Shown: positions 24,113 through 33,730, numbered from the stretch's first letter. The stretch is DNA of 64,000 bases from Bog-756 sp963841885 (GCA_963841885.1 CAWJEK010000011.1:1-64000), one strand, 5' to 3'. Numbers and translations are program-made. The notes: generated from the letters alone by a model not told the origin.

Positions 24113-25009
24113 ATGCGCTCGAAGGCACCCGACATCCCCCGGATGGACGGCTCGACCGTCGTGATCACCGGCGGCAACTCCGGGATCGGCAAGGCGGCCG
24201 CCGTGGCCCTGGCGACGGCCGGCGCCCGGGTGGTCATCACCGCCCGGAACGAACGACGGGGTGCCGCCGCCCGGACCGCCATCGCCGAGGCCAGCGGATC
24301 GGACGCGGTGGAGCTGTCGGTGTTCGACCTCGCCGACCTATCCTCGGTGCGGGCTGGGGCGGCCGACCTGCTCGACCGGTGCCCCCGGATCGACGTCCTG
24401 CTCAACAACGCCGGTCTCATCCTCTCGGAGCGCACGCTCAGTGCCGACGGCTACGAGGCGACGTTCGCCATCAACCACCTCGGACCGTTCCTGCTCACCC
24501 AGCTGCTGCTCGACCGCCTGCGGGCGTCGGCACCGTCACGCATCGTGAACGTGGCCTCGGTGGCCCACACCTACGCCCGCCGGGGCATGGAGTTCGACGA
24601 CCTCATGGCGGAGCGGGACTACAAGGCGATGAAGGTCTACGGACGCAGCAAGCTGGCCAACATCCTGTTCACCAGCGAGCTGGCCCGGCGGCTGGAGGGC
24701 ACGGGCGTGACGGCCAACTCGCTGCACCCCGGCTCGGTCGCCACCGGCTACGCCCGCGATGGTGACACCACGGGGTTCATGGCCTGGGGCGTCAAGGTCT
24801 TCGCCCACCTGCCCATCAGCCTCTCGCCCGAACAGGGCGCCCGGACGTCGGTCTACCTCTGCTCGTCACCCGAGGTGGCGGGGGTGACCGGTACGTACTT
24901 CGCCAAGTGCCGGCCGAAGACCCCCTCGGCGAGCGCCCGGGACGCCGCCGCCGCCGCCCGGCTGTGGGAGGTCAGCGAGGAGCTGATCGCCCGGGCGGGC
25001 GCCTCCTGA
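24113..25009 (+). CDS. SDR, retinol-dehydrogenase-like
   Basis: 298 aa. TGGNSGIGKAAA cofactor loop, TARNERR (NADP-type), DLADLSS, NNAG and YGRSKLANILF with catalytic Tyr/Lys; the YxxSKLAN signature is that of the retinol dehydrogenase/WW-oxidoreductase-like SDR group. INHLGPFLLTQLLLD and HPGSVATGYARD follow the usual order. Substrate unknown; many bacterial members act on lipophilic alcohols. Starts 75 bp after efeU. Confidence 0.85.
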   Translation: MRSKAPDIPRMDGSTVVITGGNSGIGKAAAVALATAGARVVITARNERRGAAARTAIAEASGSDAVELSVFDLADLSSVRAGAADLLDRCPRIDVLLNNAGLILSERTLSADGYEATFAINHLGPFLLTQLLLDRLRASAPSRIVNVASVAHTYARRGMEFDDLMAERDYKAMKVYGRSKLANILFTSELARRLEGTGVTANSLHPGSVATGYARDGDTTGFMAWGVKVFAHLPISLSPEQGARTSVYLCSSPEVAGVTGTYFAKCRPKTPSASARDAAAAARLWEVSEELIARAGAS

Positions 25010-25061
25010 GTCGGTCCGACCCGACCCGCGCGTGGGCCGACCCGGCGCCGCCCGCTGACGG

Positions 25062-26360
25062 TCAGAAGGGCTCCCCCTCGCCCAGCTCCGTGATGGCCTC
25101 GGACACGGCCTCCTCGGTGGCGGCGGCGTCGAGTGGCTGCCCGCCACCCGCGTCGGCCCACAGCTCGGGAACCCGCCAGAGCAGGACCCCTACCCCGACC
25201 ACGCAGGCCAGGCCACCCGACCAGACGGCGAATTCCGGACCACCGATGGCCGCCGCCACCCCGGTCTCGAGGTCGCCGAGGCGCGGCCCGCCGGCCACCA
25301 CGGCGAAGAACGTGCCCGACAGTCGCCCCTGGAGGTGGTCGGGAACGGCCCGCTGCTGCACGTTCTGACGGAACACCGCCGAGATGACGTCGGCCCCTCC
25401 GGCCACGGCCAGCAGGGTCAGTCCCACCCACAGGACGGGGACGAGTCCGACGATGGCGATGGTGCCACCCCAGACGACGACGCAGGCGGCGATGGCCCGG
25501 CCCTGGTGGCGGATGCGGGCCGTCCACCCCGTGAAGAGCGATCCCACCAGGGCACCGGCTCCCGGGGCCGCATAGAGCAGCCCCACGACGCCGGCCCCAC
25601 CTCCGTAGAGGTGGACGGCGAGGGCGGGGAACACGGCCCGGGGCATCCCGAAGATCATGGCGTTGAGGTCGATCCAGTAGGTGGCCGACAGCAACCGTTC
25701 GCCCTTGAGGTGGCGGAATCCCTCGGCCATCGACCGGAGGCCCATGGGGGTGCCGCCGCCGCTCGGGACCAGTCGGGGCAGCAGTCGCACCACGGTCAGC
25801 GACACGGCGAAGGAGGCGACGTCGATCAGGTAGACCGGCGTGAGGCCGAGTCGGGCGATCAGCACCCCGCCGAGTGCCGGACCGACCACCATCGACAGCG
25901 CCATGGTGGAGGTCTGGAGGGTGACGGCCGCGGTGACGTCACTTTCGTCCACCAGCAGGGGGAGGGCGGCCCGGCGGGCGGGCCAGTCGATCCCCTGGAA
26001 TCCGGCGCTGGCCGCCGCGCAGACGAAGAGCACCCAGATCCGGGGACGGTCGAGGGAGGCGTTGAGGGCGAGTCCGCCCACCGCCAGCGCCATGGCCGTC
26101 TGGGTGAGGGTCAGGACGCGGCGGCGGTCCCAGGCGTCGGCCAGGGTGCCACCCCAGAGCGCCCCGGCGAGCAGAGGGATCAGGCCGACGAACCCGAGGA
26201 GTCCGACCATGAAGGTGGAGTGGGTCAGGTGGAAGGTCTGGTAGGCGAGCGCCACCAGGGTGAGCTGGCTGCCCATCGCCGAGATCGTCTGGCCCGACCA
26301 GAGGCGCCGGAAGTCGCGCGAGTGGCGCAGGGGCGAGACGTCGGCGAAGAGGGCGGCCAC
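25062..26360 (-). CDS. MFS transporter, enterobactin-exporter-like (DUF894 group)
   Basis: 432 aa with about twelve transmembrane helices. LRHSRDFRRLWSGQTISAMG at the N-terminus, GGTLADAWDRRRVL (MFS motif A between helices 2 and 3), PARRAALPLLVDESDVTAAV after helix 4, and QNVQQRAVPDHLQGR place it in the EntS/MFS_3 group of drug or siderophore exporters. It lies near efeU but on the other strand, and no siderophore genes are close by, so the substrate is open. Confidence 0.85.
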   Translation of the reverse strand: MAALFADVSPLRHSRDFRRLWSGQTISAMGSQLTLVALAYQTFHLTHSTFMVGLLGFVGLIPLLAGALWGGTLADAWDRRRVLTLTQTAMALAVGGLALNASLDRPRIWVLFVCAAASAGFQGIDWPARRAALPLLVDESDVTAAVTLQTSTMALSMVVGPALGGVLIARLGLTPVYLIDVASFAVSLTVVRLLPRLVPSGGGTPMGLRSMAEGFRHLKGERLLSATYWIDLNAMIFGMPRAVFPALAVHLYGGGAGVVGLLYAAPGAGALVGSLFTGWTARIRHQGRAIAACVVVWGGTIAIVGLVPVLWVGLTLLAVAGGADVISAVFRQNVQQRAVPDHLQGRLSGTFFAVVAGGPRLGDLETGVAAAIGGPEFAVWSGGLACVVGVGVLLWRVPELWADAGGGQPLDAAATEEAVSEAITELGEGEPF

Positions 26361-26507
26361 CCGTCAACGGTAGCGGGTGGGTCCCCGTCCCCCACCGGGG
26401 CTGCGGCGCCGGTGGGCTCGCGGACGGCCCCCGGCGCCCGCAGAGTTCACGTCGACGAAACACGTGTGCCCCCATCCGGAGCGTGGCGGTCGGTAGACTG
26501 CGTGCAC

Positions 26508-26729
26508 ATGGGAGCAGGGCACACTACCGGAACGGACGTCGGGACGGACGGCCGCAAGAGGCGTCAGCGTCTGGCCATCGTCGAGTCGGCCGGTGCCGAG
26601 GAGCGGCCCGCCACCGACCCCGAGGCACCTCCCATGGCCGTCTCCATCGCCGGCGTGTCGACCGCCTGCAGCAAGGACGCCCTGGCCTCGAGCGCCGAGG
26701 CCGTCCGCAAGACCCTCGCCCCGGAGTGA
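26508..26729 (+). CDS. Possible small leaderless gene, unknown function
   Basis: 73 aa. TAGACT at 26493-26498, a good TANNNT -10, ends nine bases before the ATG, so the transcript would be leaderless or nearly so. Hydrophilic N-terminus (GTDVGTDGRKRRQR), then AVSIAGVSTACSKDALASSA. No family recognised. The gene could be spurious in GC-rich DNA. Confidence 0.4.
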   Translation: MGAGHTTGTDVGTDGRKRRQRLAIVESAGAEERPATDPEAPPMAVSIAGVSTACSKDALASSAEAVRKTLAPE

Positions 26730-26753
26730 GCCGGACGGCCCCCGGCCGTCGTC

Positions 26754-27230
26754 CTACCAGTACCCGGCCATGAGTTCCTTCGACCACGCCGGCTGGCGGA
26801 TCTCGCCCCGGGGTCCGAACTCGGGCAGGTAGGGCTTGACGTCGAGCACCGGCGTCCCGTCGATGGCGTCGAGACCGACCACGTCGATGGCGTGGGGGCG
26901 GACGCCGACGACGCGGCAGGTCGTCACTCCGATGCGGTTGGGGCGGTCCTTGGCCCGCTGGGCCAGGATCCCGACCGAGGGCCAGTCGCTCCGTCCCCGC
27001 GGGTGGCGGGTCCCCCGGCAGACGGCGTCCTCGTCCACCCGGTCAAAGCAGAACACCACCTCGATGTGGGAGAACTCGGTGAGCCCGTCGGTCGCCCCGG
27101 CCTCGAGCCGGTCGGGGTCGAGCTCGATGGTGCAGGTCACGGCGTCCCACTGGTCGTCGATCGCCTCCTGGCGGCCTCCGACCACCCGGCCGATGGGTCG
27201 TACCGTGATCGATCCGTCGTCAGCGGTCAC
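26754..27230 (-). CDS. TrmO/TsaA-family tRNA methyltransferase-like protein
   Basis: 158 aa from GTG overlapping the ABC transporter stop (GTGA). Conserved blocks of the YaeB/TrmO beta-barrel: TVRPIGRVVGGR, LTEFSHIEVVFCFDRVD, RGTRHPRGRSDWPSVGIL, RPNRIGVTTCRVV and GLDAIDGTPVLDVKPYLPEF. E. coli TrmO makes the N6-methyl of ct6A-type (t6A) tRNA-Thr using SAM; small actinobacterial forms lack the C-terminal domain, and this one does too. Confidence 0.85.
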   Translation of the reverse strand: MTADDGSITVRPIGRVVGGRQEAIDDQWDAVTCTIELDPDRLEAGATDGLTEFSHIEVVFCFDRVDEDAVCRGTRHPRGRSDWPSVGILAQRAKDRPNRIGVTTCRVVGVRPHAIDVVGLDAIDGTPVLDVKPYLPEFGPRGEIRQPAWSKELMAGYW

Positions 27231-29191
27231 AGGGCCTCCCGGAAGTCGGCGGTGAACTCGGCGTCGGCCGTCTCGTCGGCGGGCCAGCCCTCGTCGGCGT
27301 CCTGGCCCTCGAACTGGATGCGGTAGAGCTCCGCGTACTGGCCCCCGGCGGACAGGAGGTCCTCGTGGCGACCCTCCTCGACGATCCGGCCCTGGTTCAG
27401 GACCAGGATCTTGTCCGCTTCCCGGACCGTGGACAACCGGTGGGCGATGACCAGCGAGGTCCGTCCCTCCAGCGCCGTGGCCAGGGCCATCTGGACGGCC
27501 GCCTCGGACTCGCTGTCCAGATGGGCGGTCGCCTCGTCGAGCACGACGATCTCGGGCGCCTTCAGCAGCAGCCGGGCGATGGCCAGCCGCTGCTTCTCGC
27601 CCCCCGACAGCCGGTAGCCGCGGTCGCCCACCACCGTGTCCAGTCCGTCGGGCAGGGCGTCGACCATGGTGGCGATCTGGGCCCCGGCCAGGGCCGACGC
27701 CAGCTCGCCCTCGGTGGCTTCGGGCCGGGCGTACAAAAGATTGCCCCGGATCGTCTCGTGGAAGAGGTGGGCGTCCTGGGTCACCACGCCCACCGTGGCG
27801 GCCAGTGACTCCTGGGTGGCCTGGCGGATGTCGAGCCCGTTGATGCGGATGGCACCGGCGGTCACGTCGTAGAGCCGGGGCAGGAGCTGGCTGATGGTGG
27901 TCTTGCCGGCACCTGACGGTCCGACCAGGGCCACCATCTGGCCCGGTTCGACCGTGAAGGACACGTCGTGGAGGACCTGGGTCGACACCGTCGTGTCGAG
28001 GACGGCCACCGACTCCAGGGAGGCGAGTGACACCTCCTCGGCGGAGGGGTAGCGGAAATCGACGTGGTCGTACTCGATGGTGGCCGGACCGGCGGGCACC
28101 GGACGGGCATCGGGGGCGTCGACGATCATGGGCTCGAGGTCGAGGACCTCGAAGACCCGGTCGAAGGAGACCAGGGCCGTCATCACGTCGATCTGCACGT
28201 TGGAAAGCGCCGTCAACGGCGCATAGAGGCGGGTGAGATAGGCGGCGAGGGCGACCACGGTGCCGACGGTCAGTGCCCCGTCGATGGCCTGGACGCCGCC
28301 CCAGCCGTAGACGACGGCCGTGGCCAGCGCCGCGGTCAGGCTGAGCGCGGCGATGAAGAAGCGGGCGTACATGGCCTGGGTGACCCCGATGTCGCGGACG
28401 CGGCCGGCCCGGCGCTCGAAGGTGCCCAGCTCCTCCGACGGCCGGCCGAACAACTTGACCAGCAGCGCACCCGAGACGTTGAAGCGTTCGTTCATCGTGT
28501 TGTTCATCTCGGCGTTGATGGCGTAGGACTCCCGGGTGATGACCGAGAGCCGGCGACCCACCCGCTTGGCCGGTATCACGAAGACGGGCAGGATGACCAG
28601 GCTGATCAACGTGATCTGCCACGACAGCAGGAACATCACGATGAGCACGAGGGTGACGCTGATCAAGTTCGAGACGATCGACGACAGGGTGTCGGTGAAG
28701 GCCTGCTGGGCGCCGATGACGTCGTTGTTGAGCCGGCTGATCAGGGCCCCGGTCTGGGTGCGGGTGAAGAAGGCGATGGGCATCTTCTGGATGTGCTCGA
28801 AGACCTTGGAGCGCATGTCGTAGATGAGGCCCTCGCCCACCGAGGCCGACACGTAGCGGATGCCGATCGACAGCCCGGTGTCGATGACGGCGATCAGGGC
28901 GGCCACCACGGCCAGGGTCACGATGAGGCGCTTGTCGGGATGGCTGCTGGTGAGGCTGTTGATGATCGACCGGAACAGCAGCGGATTGACGATCCCGACG
29001 AAGGCGTCGACGATGACGAGCACCAGGAACCAGGTCAGGATGGCCCGGTAGGGGCGGGCGAAGCGGATCATGCGGCGGGCGGTGCCCTTGGTGACGTGCT
29101 GCGCCTTCACCGACTCGTCCCGGCGCATCGACCGCATGACCGATCCGTACTGGCCTCCGCCCCCTCCCATGCCGTGTCCGCTCATCGCCAT
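27227..29191 (-). CDS. ABC exporter half-transporter (membrane + ATPase)
   Basis: 654 aa. Six-helix ABC transmembrane domain (residues 50-340), then an NBD with GPSGAGKTT (Walker A), a Q-loop VTQDAHLF, the signature YRLSGGEKQRLAIAR, Walker B EIVVLDEATAHLD and the H-loop AHRL. An extended segment (ASLESVAVLDTTVSTQVLHD) lies at the TMD-NBD junction. Type IV exporters of this kind (MsbA/LmrA-like) work as dimers, here probably homodimeric since no partner half is adjacent. Substrate not predictable. Confidence 0.9.
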   Translation of the reverse strand: MAMSGHGMGGGGGQYGSVMRSMRRDESVKAQHVTKGTARRMIRFARPYRAILTWFLVLVIVDAFVGIVNPLLFRSIINSLTSSHPDKRLIVTLAVVAALIAVIDTGLSIGIRYVSASVGEGLIYDMRSKVFEHIQKMPIAFFTRTQTGALISRLNNDVIGAQQAFTDTLSSIVSNLISVTLVLIVMFLLSWQITLISLVILPVFVIPAKRVGRRLSVITRESYAINAEMNNTMNERFNVSGALLVKLFGRPSEELGTFERRAGRVRDIGVTQAMYARFFIAALSLTAALATAVVYGWGGVQAIDGALTVGTVVALAAYLTRLYAPLTALSNVQIDVMTALVSFDRVFEVLDLEPMIVDAPDARPVPAGPATIEYDHVDFRYPSAEEVSLASLESVAVLDTTVSTQVLHDVSFTVEPGQMVALVGPSGAGKTTISQLLPRLYDVTAGAIRINGLDIRQATQESLAATVGVVTQDAHLFHETIRGNLLYARPEATEGELASALAGAQIATMVDALPDGLDTVVGDRGYRLSGGEKQRLAIARLLLKAPEIVVLDEATAHLDSESEAAVQMALATALEGRTSLVIAHRLSTVREADKILVLNQGRIVEEGRHEDLLSAGGQYAELYRIQFEGQDADEGWPADETADAEFTADFREAL

Positions 29192-29344
29192 CCGCGGACT
29201 CCTGGAGCCGTGCGACCGGATGGGAGGCGAGCCATGGGCCGGACCCTACCAACCGCGCCCCCTGCGTCGATCTGAAACGCTTCTCGAGGGGCCCGCGAGG
29301 CGCCGCACGACCGTCCCGCGCCGGGACCCATCGGGAGGCTCAGC

Positions 29345-30421
29345 TCAGACGACCAGGCCCCTCCCGTAGACGGTGGGGATGTCGAGCGCGGTGAGCAGCC
29401 CCGGTCGGCCCTCGACCACGGCCGGCACGGCGTTGACGAGGCGCATGGCGGTGGCCTTCAGACCGCCGGTGTTGTGATCGCCGTCGCGACCCATCAGCTG
29501 CATGTCGACGGTGTAGGTCGGCTCTCCGGTGAGGGTGACGCGGTAGCACCCCTGGCCGGCCGGCTGGGGCCACTCGGGGGCCAGGTCGTCGCGCAGCCGG
29601 GTCACGTGCTCGAGGACGATCACCGGCCGGCCACCCTTCATCCCCCGCAGCTCGAAGTGGAGGGCGGCGGCGGTGCCGGCGGGGATGGTGCCGGCGTCGA
29701 CCTCGAAGTCCTCGGGGGCCGCCACCCGCTCGTACCACTCGACCAGGTCGCCCTCGAGCTCCACCCCGAGCCCGGCGGCCAGTTGGCGGACGACGCTGCC
29801 CCAGGCCATGGTCATGACGCCGGGCTGGAGGATCATGGGGACGTCGTCGATCGGGCGTCCGAAGCCCATGATGTCGAAGAGGACCATGCCCTGGTTGTAG
29901 GTGGCGTAGTTGAGGATCTCGGCCACCCGGACCTCGTCGATCTGCTCGCACACGCCGGACAGCACGAGCGGCAGGGCGTCGTTGGCGAAGCCGGGGTCGA
30001 CGCCGTTCACGAAGATCGAGACCCCTCCGGCCTCGGCCGCCTCGACGGTCGGGGTGATCATGCCGTCGTCGACCACGCCGTAGGGATACTGCAGGAAGAC
30101 CGGGCCAGAGGACAGCACGTTGATGCCGGCCCGCAGCATCGACTGCATGTCGCCGAGCGCCTCGAACAGGCGGTCGTCGGCCATGGCCGAGTGGATGATG
30201 GCGTCGGGGGCCAGGGCGAAGAGCGCCTCGACGTCGTTGGTGGCGGCCACGCCGAGGGTGCGGTCGAGCCCGGCCAGCTCGCCGGCGTCGCGGCCGACCT
30301 TGTCGGGGTTGGAGACCCACAGGCCCACGAGTTCGAGATCGGGGCGGGCGTCGATGCCGGCGATGACGTGGCGGCCCACGTTGCCGGTGCTCCAGGCGAC
30401 GACTCGGTAGGTCTTGGACAT
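29345..30421 (-). CDS. Dihydrodipicolinate-reductase-like NAD(P)-dependent oxidoreductase
   Basis: 358 aa. YRVVAWSTGNVGRHVIAGI is a Rossmann loop like that of 2,4-diaminopentanoate dehydrogenase and DapB-fold proteins. VGLWVSNPDKVGRDAGELAG and INVLSSGPVFLQYP match a group common in mycobacteria and acidimicrobia. Not DapB itself: the DapB catalytic SGYH region is not seen. Probable substrates are amino or keto acids in a catabolic route shared with the SDR 62 bp upstream. Cytoplasmic. Confidence 0.78.
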   Translation of the reverse strand: MSKTYRVVAWSTGNVGRHVIAGIDARPDLELVGLWVSNPDKVGRDAGELAGLDRTLGVAATNDVEALFALAPDAIIHSAMADDRLFEALGDMQSMLRAGINVLSSGPVFLQYPYGVVDDGMITPTVEAAEAGGVSIFVNGVDPGFANDALPLVLSGVCEQIDEVRVAEILNYATYNQGMVLFDIMGFGRPIDDVPMILQPGVMTMAWGSVVRQLAAGLGVELEGDLVEWYERVAAPEDFEVDAGTIPAGTAAALHFELRGMKGGRPVIVLEHVTRLRDDLAPEWPQPAGQGCYRVTLTGEPTYTVDMQLMGRDGDHNTGGLKATAMRLVNAVPAVVEGRPGLLTALDIPTVYGRGLVV

Positions 30422-30483
30422 GGCGTACTCCTCGGGTTCGGTGACGGGACGGGTGGATCCGGCCGGGACGGACGGTTTGCGGC

Positions 30484-31272
30484 TCAGAGGTCGGGAAGGC
30501 CCAGCGGCAGGGTGGGCGCTTCGATCCCACCGTCGACCTCGAGGATCTTGCCGGTCACATAGGACCCGGCGGTGGAGGACAGGTAGACGATGGCGGCGGC
30601 GATGTCCTCGGGGTCGCCGATGCGCCCGAGCGGCGTGGCCTCCTCCATGGTCGTGCGCATCTCGTCGACCTGCATCACGATGTCGAGGGCCGAGGTGGCC
30701 ACCGACCCCACCGCGATGGCGTTCACCCGGATCCGGGGGGCGAGGTCCGTGGCGGCCAGCCGGGTGTAGTGGGCGAGGGCGCCCTTGGCGGTGCCGTAGG
30801 CGACGAAGCCGCGGTCGGCCATCCGGCCCATGGCCGACGAGATGTTGACCGCGGAGCCGCCCCCGCCCTCGAGCATCAGCGGCACGGCGGCCTGGAGGAG
30901 GGTGTGGGCGGTGGCCACGTTGAAGTGGAAGGCGGCCTCGAGCACCTTCGGCGACGTGTCCATGAAGGCCTGGGGCATGGTGCCGCCGACGTTGTTGACC
31001 ACGATGTCCAGCCGGCCGAAGGCCTCCCGGGCGTGCGCGACCAGCCCGGCCACCGCGTCCAGGTCGTTGAGGTTGGCCGGGACGGTGACCGCCCGGCGTC
31101 CGGCCGCCGTCACCCGAGCGGCCACGTCGTCGAGCTGCTCGGTCGTCCGGGCGGAGATCACGACGTCGGCCCCGGCCTCGGCCAGGGCCACCGCCGTGGC
31201 CGCCCCGATGCCGCGTCCCGCCCCGGTCACCACGGCGACCTGGTCGTCCAGCCTGAAGCGATCGAGAATCAT
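30484..31272 (-). CDS. SDR-family oxidoreductase, FabG-like
   Basis: 262 aa. TGAGRGIGAATA, ISARTTEQL, NNVGG, VNISSAMGRMADRG and YGTAKGALAHYTRLAATDLAP give the complete classical SDR set. The C-terminal VTGKILEVDGGIEAP is the enoyl/ketoacyl-reductase-like tail. It probably acts on a 3-oxo or 3-hydroxy acyl or steroid-like substrate. Same strand as the DHDPR-like gene. Confidence 0.87.
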   Translation of the reverse strand: MILDRFRLDDQVAVVTGAGRGIGAATAVALAEAGADVVISARTTEQLDDVAARVTAAGRRAVTVPANLNDLDAVAGLVAHAREAFGRLDIVVNNVGGTMPQAFMDTSPKVLEAAFHFNVATAHTLLQAAVPLMLEGGGGSAVNISSAMGRMADRGFVAYGTAKGALAHYTRLAATDLAPRIRVNAIAVGSVATSALDIVMQVDEMRTTMEEATPLGRIGDPEDIAAAIVYLSSTAGSYVTGKILEVDGGIEAPTLPLGLPDL

Positions 31273-31356
31273 GAGTCCGTCCCCCTGACGCCCGCGGGTG
31301 CGGACGGCTGTAGTGCTACCAGCCCGAAGGACCCCTCCGCCACGTCGGTGACCGCT

Positions 31357-32745
31357 TCAGGTCGTCCGCCAGGCGACGCCGTCCCAGCGGACGGGATGGG
31401 ACCACCGGGTCCCGTCCCACCACTGCATCCGCTGCGGATCGCGGTCGACCATGTACCAACCGGGTGGTGCGGCGACCGTCGCCGGCGTGGGTCGGAGCGG
31501 TGGAGGGGGCGGGGGAGCGAGCCCGGGGAGGCCAGGCGGGAGGCCGGCGTGGTCGGGCACGGTCGCCGGAGCGGTGGGCAGGGAGGGCACCGCCGAGGGC
31601 ACGGGTGCGGGGGACGGGAGCGCGGGGCCGTTCCGATCGACGGTCGTCCGGTAGGCGGACGGGGGGGCACCGCCCGGAGGGACGCCCCCGTAGGGATCGG
31701 CGCCGACCGGCGCGGCGGGCGCCTCCACCCGCATCGGAGCGACGCAGCCCCAGGGTTTGATCTGCGGACGCCAGGGGGGTGGGCAGTAGCCGACCGCGCC
31801 CGGCCGCGTCAGCTCGCGGGCGGCGTGGCGGCCGAGCAGGAAACAGGCGATGCCGATGCCGGTGGCGAACACCGCCCCCGAGACCCCCAGGCGGATGGCC
31901 TCCCCGAGGGAGCTGGCGATCGACGCCCGGGACGGCGAGGGCGACACGCCGAACAGGGTGATGAACCCGTCGTGCACGGAGTGGATGGCCACGGCGATGA
32001 GGAAGGCCACGACGCCCGCCCCCGTGACGGCCCGCCCCCGCCGCCATGCCGCCAACCAGATGACGGCCCCCGCGAAGCCGGTGACGAATACGTGGGGCAG
32101 CTCGGCCGCCGGGCGGACGAGGGCGAGCTGGAGGTGGAACCACGCGTAGTGGGGTCGGGCCTGCCACTCGGCGCCCTCGATGGCCCCCGTGGTGGCCCCG
32201 CTCACGAGGACCAGGTAGAGCCCGGCCAGCGGATCCTTGAAGCGGGACGAGCCGAAGGCGAGCAGGAGGAACGGGACGAGGAGCTTCCCGCCCTCCTCGA
32301 TCGGGCCGGTCAGCCACAGGGTGGCCACCGCACCGATGTGGTGGAGGGTCAGGGACTCGAGGCCGAAAGCGATGGCGAATCCGACCGCCCCGCAGCCGAT
32401 GCCGATCACCGTGAGCCCACCCCGACGGGGCAGCCGGTCGATGGCCAGGTAGCGCACCATGACCTGGACCGTCCCGACCATGAAGGCCGAATAGCCGACG
32501 ATCGACGACCAAGACCAGGCCGCCGAGCCCGTGTAGCCACTGACCACCCCCGGGGCGATCACGAGCACCTGGCCGACCACCAGCCACCACAGCCACGACT
32601 GGCGCAGGAAGGCGAACGGTGGAGGCGGGCCCGGCAGCTCCGGAGCCCTGTCCGTGTAGTGGATGTCCCCCGTCCAGGCGGTGCCGTCCCACTCGGCGAG
32701 CGAGGCGACGGCCCGGTAGCAGTACCAGCCGGGCGGGTCGTTCAA
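31357..32745 (-). CDS. PrsW-family intramembrane protease with DUF2510 modules at both ends
   Basis: 462 aa from a TTG that overlaps the upstream stop (TTGA). A DUF2510 module (PPGWYCYRAVASLAEWDGTAW) opens the protein and another (PPGWYMVDRDPQRMQWWDGTRW) closes it. Between are eight or so membrane helices with the PrsW signatures TGPIEEGGK, GAIEGAEW and SVHDGF (metal-binding Glu/His). A long Pro/Ala linker joins the C-terminal module. PrsW proteases cleave membrane-bound regulators such as anti-sigma factors. The double DUF2510 arrangement is unusual. Confidence 0.82.
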   Translation of the reverse strand: MNDPPGWYCYRAVASLAEWDGTAWTGDIHYTDRAPELPGPPPPFAFLRQSWLWWLVVGQVLVIAPGVVSGYTGSAAWSWSSIVGYSAFMVGTVQVMVRYLAIDRLPRRGGLTVIGIGCGAVGFAIAFGLESLTLHHIGAVATLWLTGPIEEGGKLLVPFLLLAFGSSRFKDPLAGLYLVLVSGATTGAIEGAEWQARPHYAWFHLQLALVRPAAELPHVFVTGFAGAVIWLAAWRRGRAVTGAGVVAFLIAVAIHSVHDGFITLFGVSPSPSRASIASSLGEAIRLGVSGAVFATGIGIACFLLGRHAARELTRPGAVGYCPPPWRPQIKPWGCVAPMRVEAPAAPVGADPYGGVPPGGAPPSAYRTTVDRNGPALPSPAPVPSAVPSLPTAPATVPDHAGLPPGLPGLAPPPPPPLRPTPATVAAPPGWYMVDRDPQRMQWWDGTRWSHPVRWDGVAWRTT

Positions 32746-33200
32746 TCCGCGACCGCTCCCATGGCCACGATGCGGGCCGGCCGCAACCGCACCACGAGCT
32801 CACCGGGCACCCCGTTGCGGGCGCCGTAGGCCTCGGCCTGGTCCTGCCCCATGTAGTGGCCTCCGATGACGGTCGCCCAGTGGAGCAGCTCGCCCGGGTC
32901 CTCGCTGAGCGACACCGTCCCCTCGACGATCACGAAGGAGTACGGAGGCCGGTCGTCGTCGACGCACAGGGCGACGCGGGGGTCCCGGGCCAGGTTCCTC
33001 CCCTTGACGGTGTCGGTGCCGGTGTTGAACACCAGGTCGCCGACGGGCGCGTCCGGGCCGGCCGTCGAGCGGTCGAGGACGAACCAGACCGGCGCCACGT
33101 GGGGACGCCCGTCGGCCCGGACCGTCGCCAGCTTCCCGGTCCGGGCGGGTCGCGCCCCGAGGAAGGCCGCCACCTCCTCGTCGTCCATCGTGTGGGCCAT
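32742..33200 (-). CDS. PPOX-class (pyridoxamine oxidase-fold) F420/FMN-dependent protein
   Basis: 152 aa from MAHTMDDEEVAAFLGARP. Split-barrel flavin/F420-binding fold: RTGKLATVRADGRPHVAPVW, DTVKGRNLARDPRVALCVDD and YSFVIVEGTVSL. These motifs are typical of actinobacterial TIGR03618-like F420-dependent reductases. Starts 12 bp after the neighbouring PPOX gene and is coupled to the PrsW gene by a TTGA overlap. Confidence 0.8.
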   Translation of the reverse strand: MAHTMDDEEVAAFLGARPARTGKLATVRADGRPHVAPVWFVLDRSTAGPDAPVGDLVFNTGTDTVKGRNLARDPRVALCVDDDRPPYSFVIVEGTVSLSEDPGELLHWATVIGGHYMGQDQAEAYGARNGVPGELVVRLRPARIVAMGAVAD

Positions 33201-33211
33201 GGTCGTCCCCG

Positions 33212-33730
33212 CTAGGCCGGGCGGGTCGACGGGAGACCGAGCTTGCGGTGGTCCCAGGTCACCGTGCGTTCCACGTTGACCTTGGCCACGATCCGCTTGT
33301 TGAGCATCACCTCCACCATCGGCCGGAGCTCCTCGCTGTAGGCGCCGTAGTAGCGCTCGAACAGGTTGACCCCGAGCTCCCACTTCTTGTCCGCGTCCTC
33401 GACGATCTCGGCGTGGCCGACCAGCTCGACCCCCCGGAGCTCCTCGTAGTAGTCACCGTCCTCGAACATGCAGGTGATCCGGCCGTCGCGCACGAGGTTG
33501 ACGGCCTTCTGGGCCTTGGCCTTCGTCTCGATGGCGATCGTCCCGTCGAGGAAGCCGTACCACATGGCCACGGCGTGGATCGAGCCGTCGTGGTTGATGG
33601 TGCACATGGTCATCGGTCGCCGTTCGTGGAGGAAGGCGTCGACCTCCTCGGGAGTCATGCGGATGACGTCCCGCTGCTTGACCCCATGGCCCATCTGGTG
33701 GTCGGGTTGACTGGCTGGCGACTCGCTCAT
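33212..33730 (-). CDS. PPOX-class flavin/F420-binding protein
   Basis: 172 aa. MTPEEVDAFLHERRPMTMCTINHDGSIHAVAMWYGFLDG, shown here in parts (RPMTMCTINHDGS, HAVAMWYGF), is the split-barrel N-terminal half. KAQKAVNLVRDGRITCMFEDG and VELVGHAEIVED follow. Paralogue of the next gene. Probable reductase acting on a quinone or xenobiotic. First gene of the five-gene minus-strand run to 29345. Confidence 0.78.
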   Translation of the reverse strand: MSESPASQPDHQMGHGVKQRDVIRMTPEEVDAFLHERRPMTMCTINHDGSIHAVAMWYGFLDGTIAIETKAKAQKAVNLVRDGRITCMFEDGDYYEELRGVELVGHAEIVEDADKKWELGVNLFERYYGAYSEELRPMVEVMLNKRIVAKVNVERTVTWDHRKLGLPSTRPA

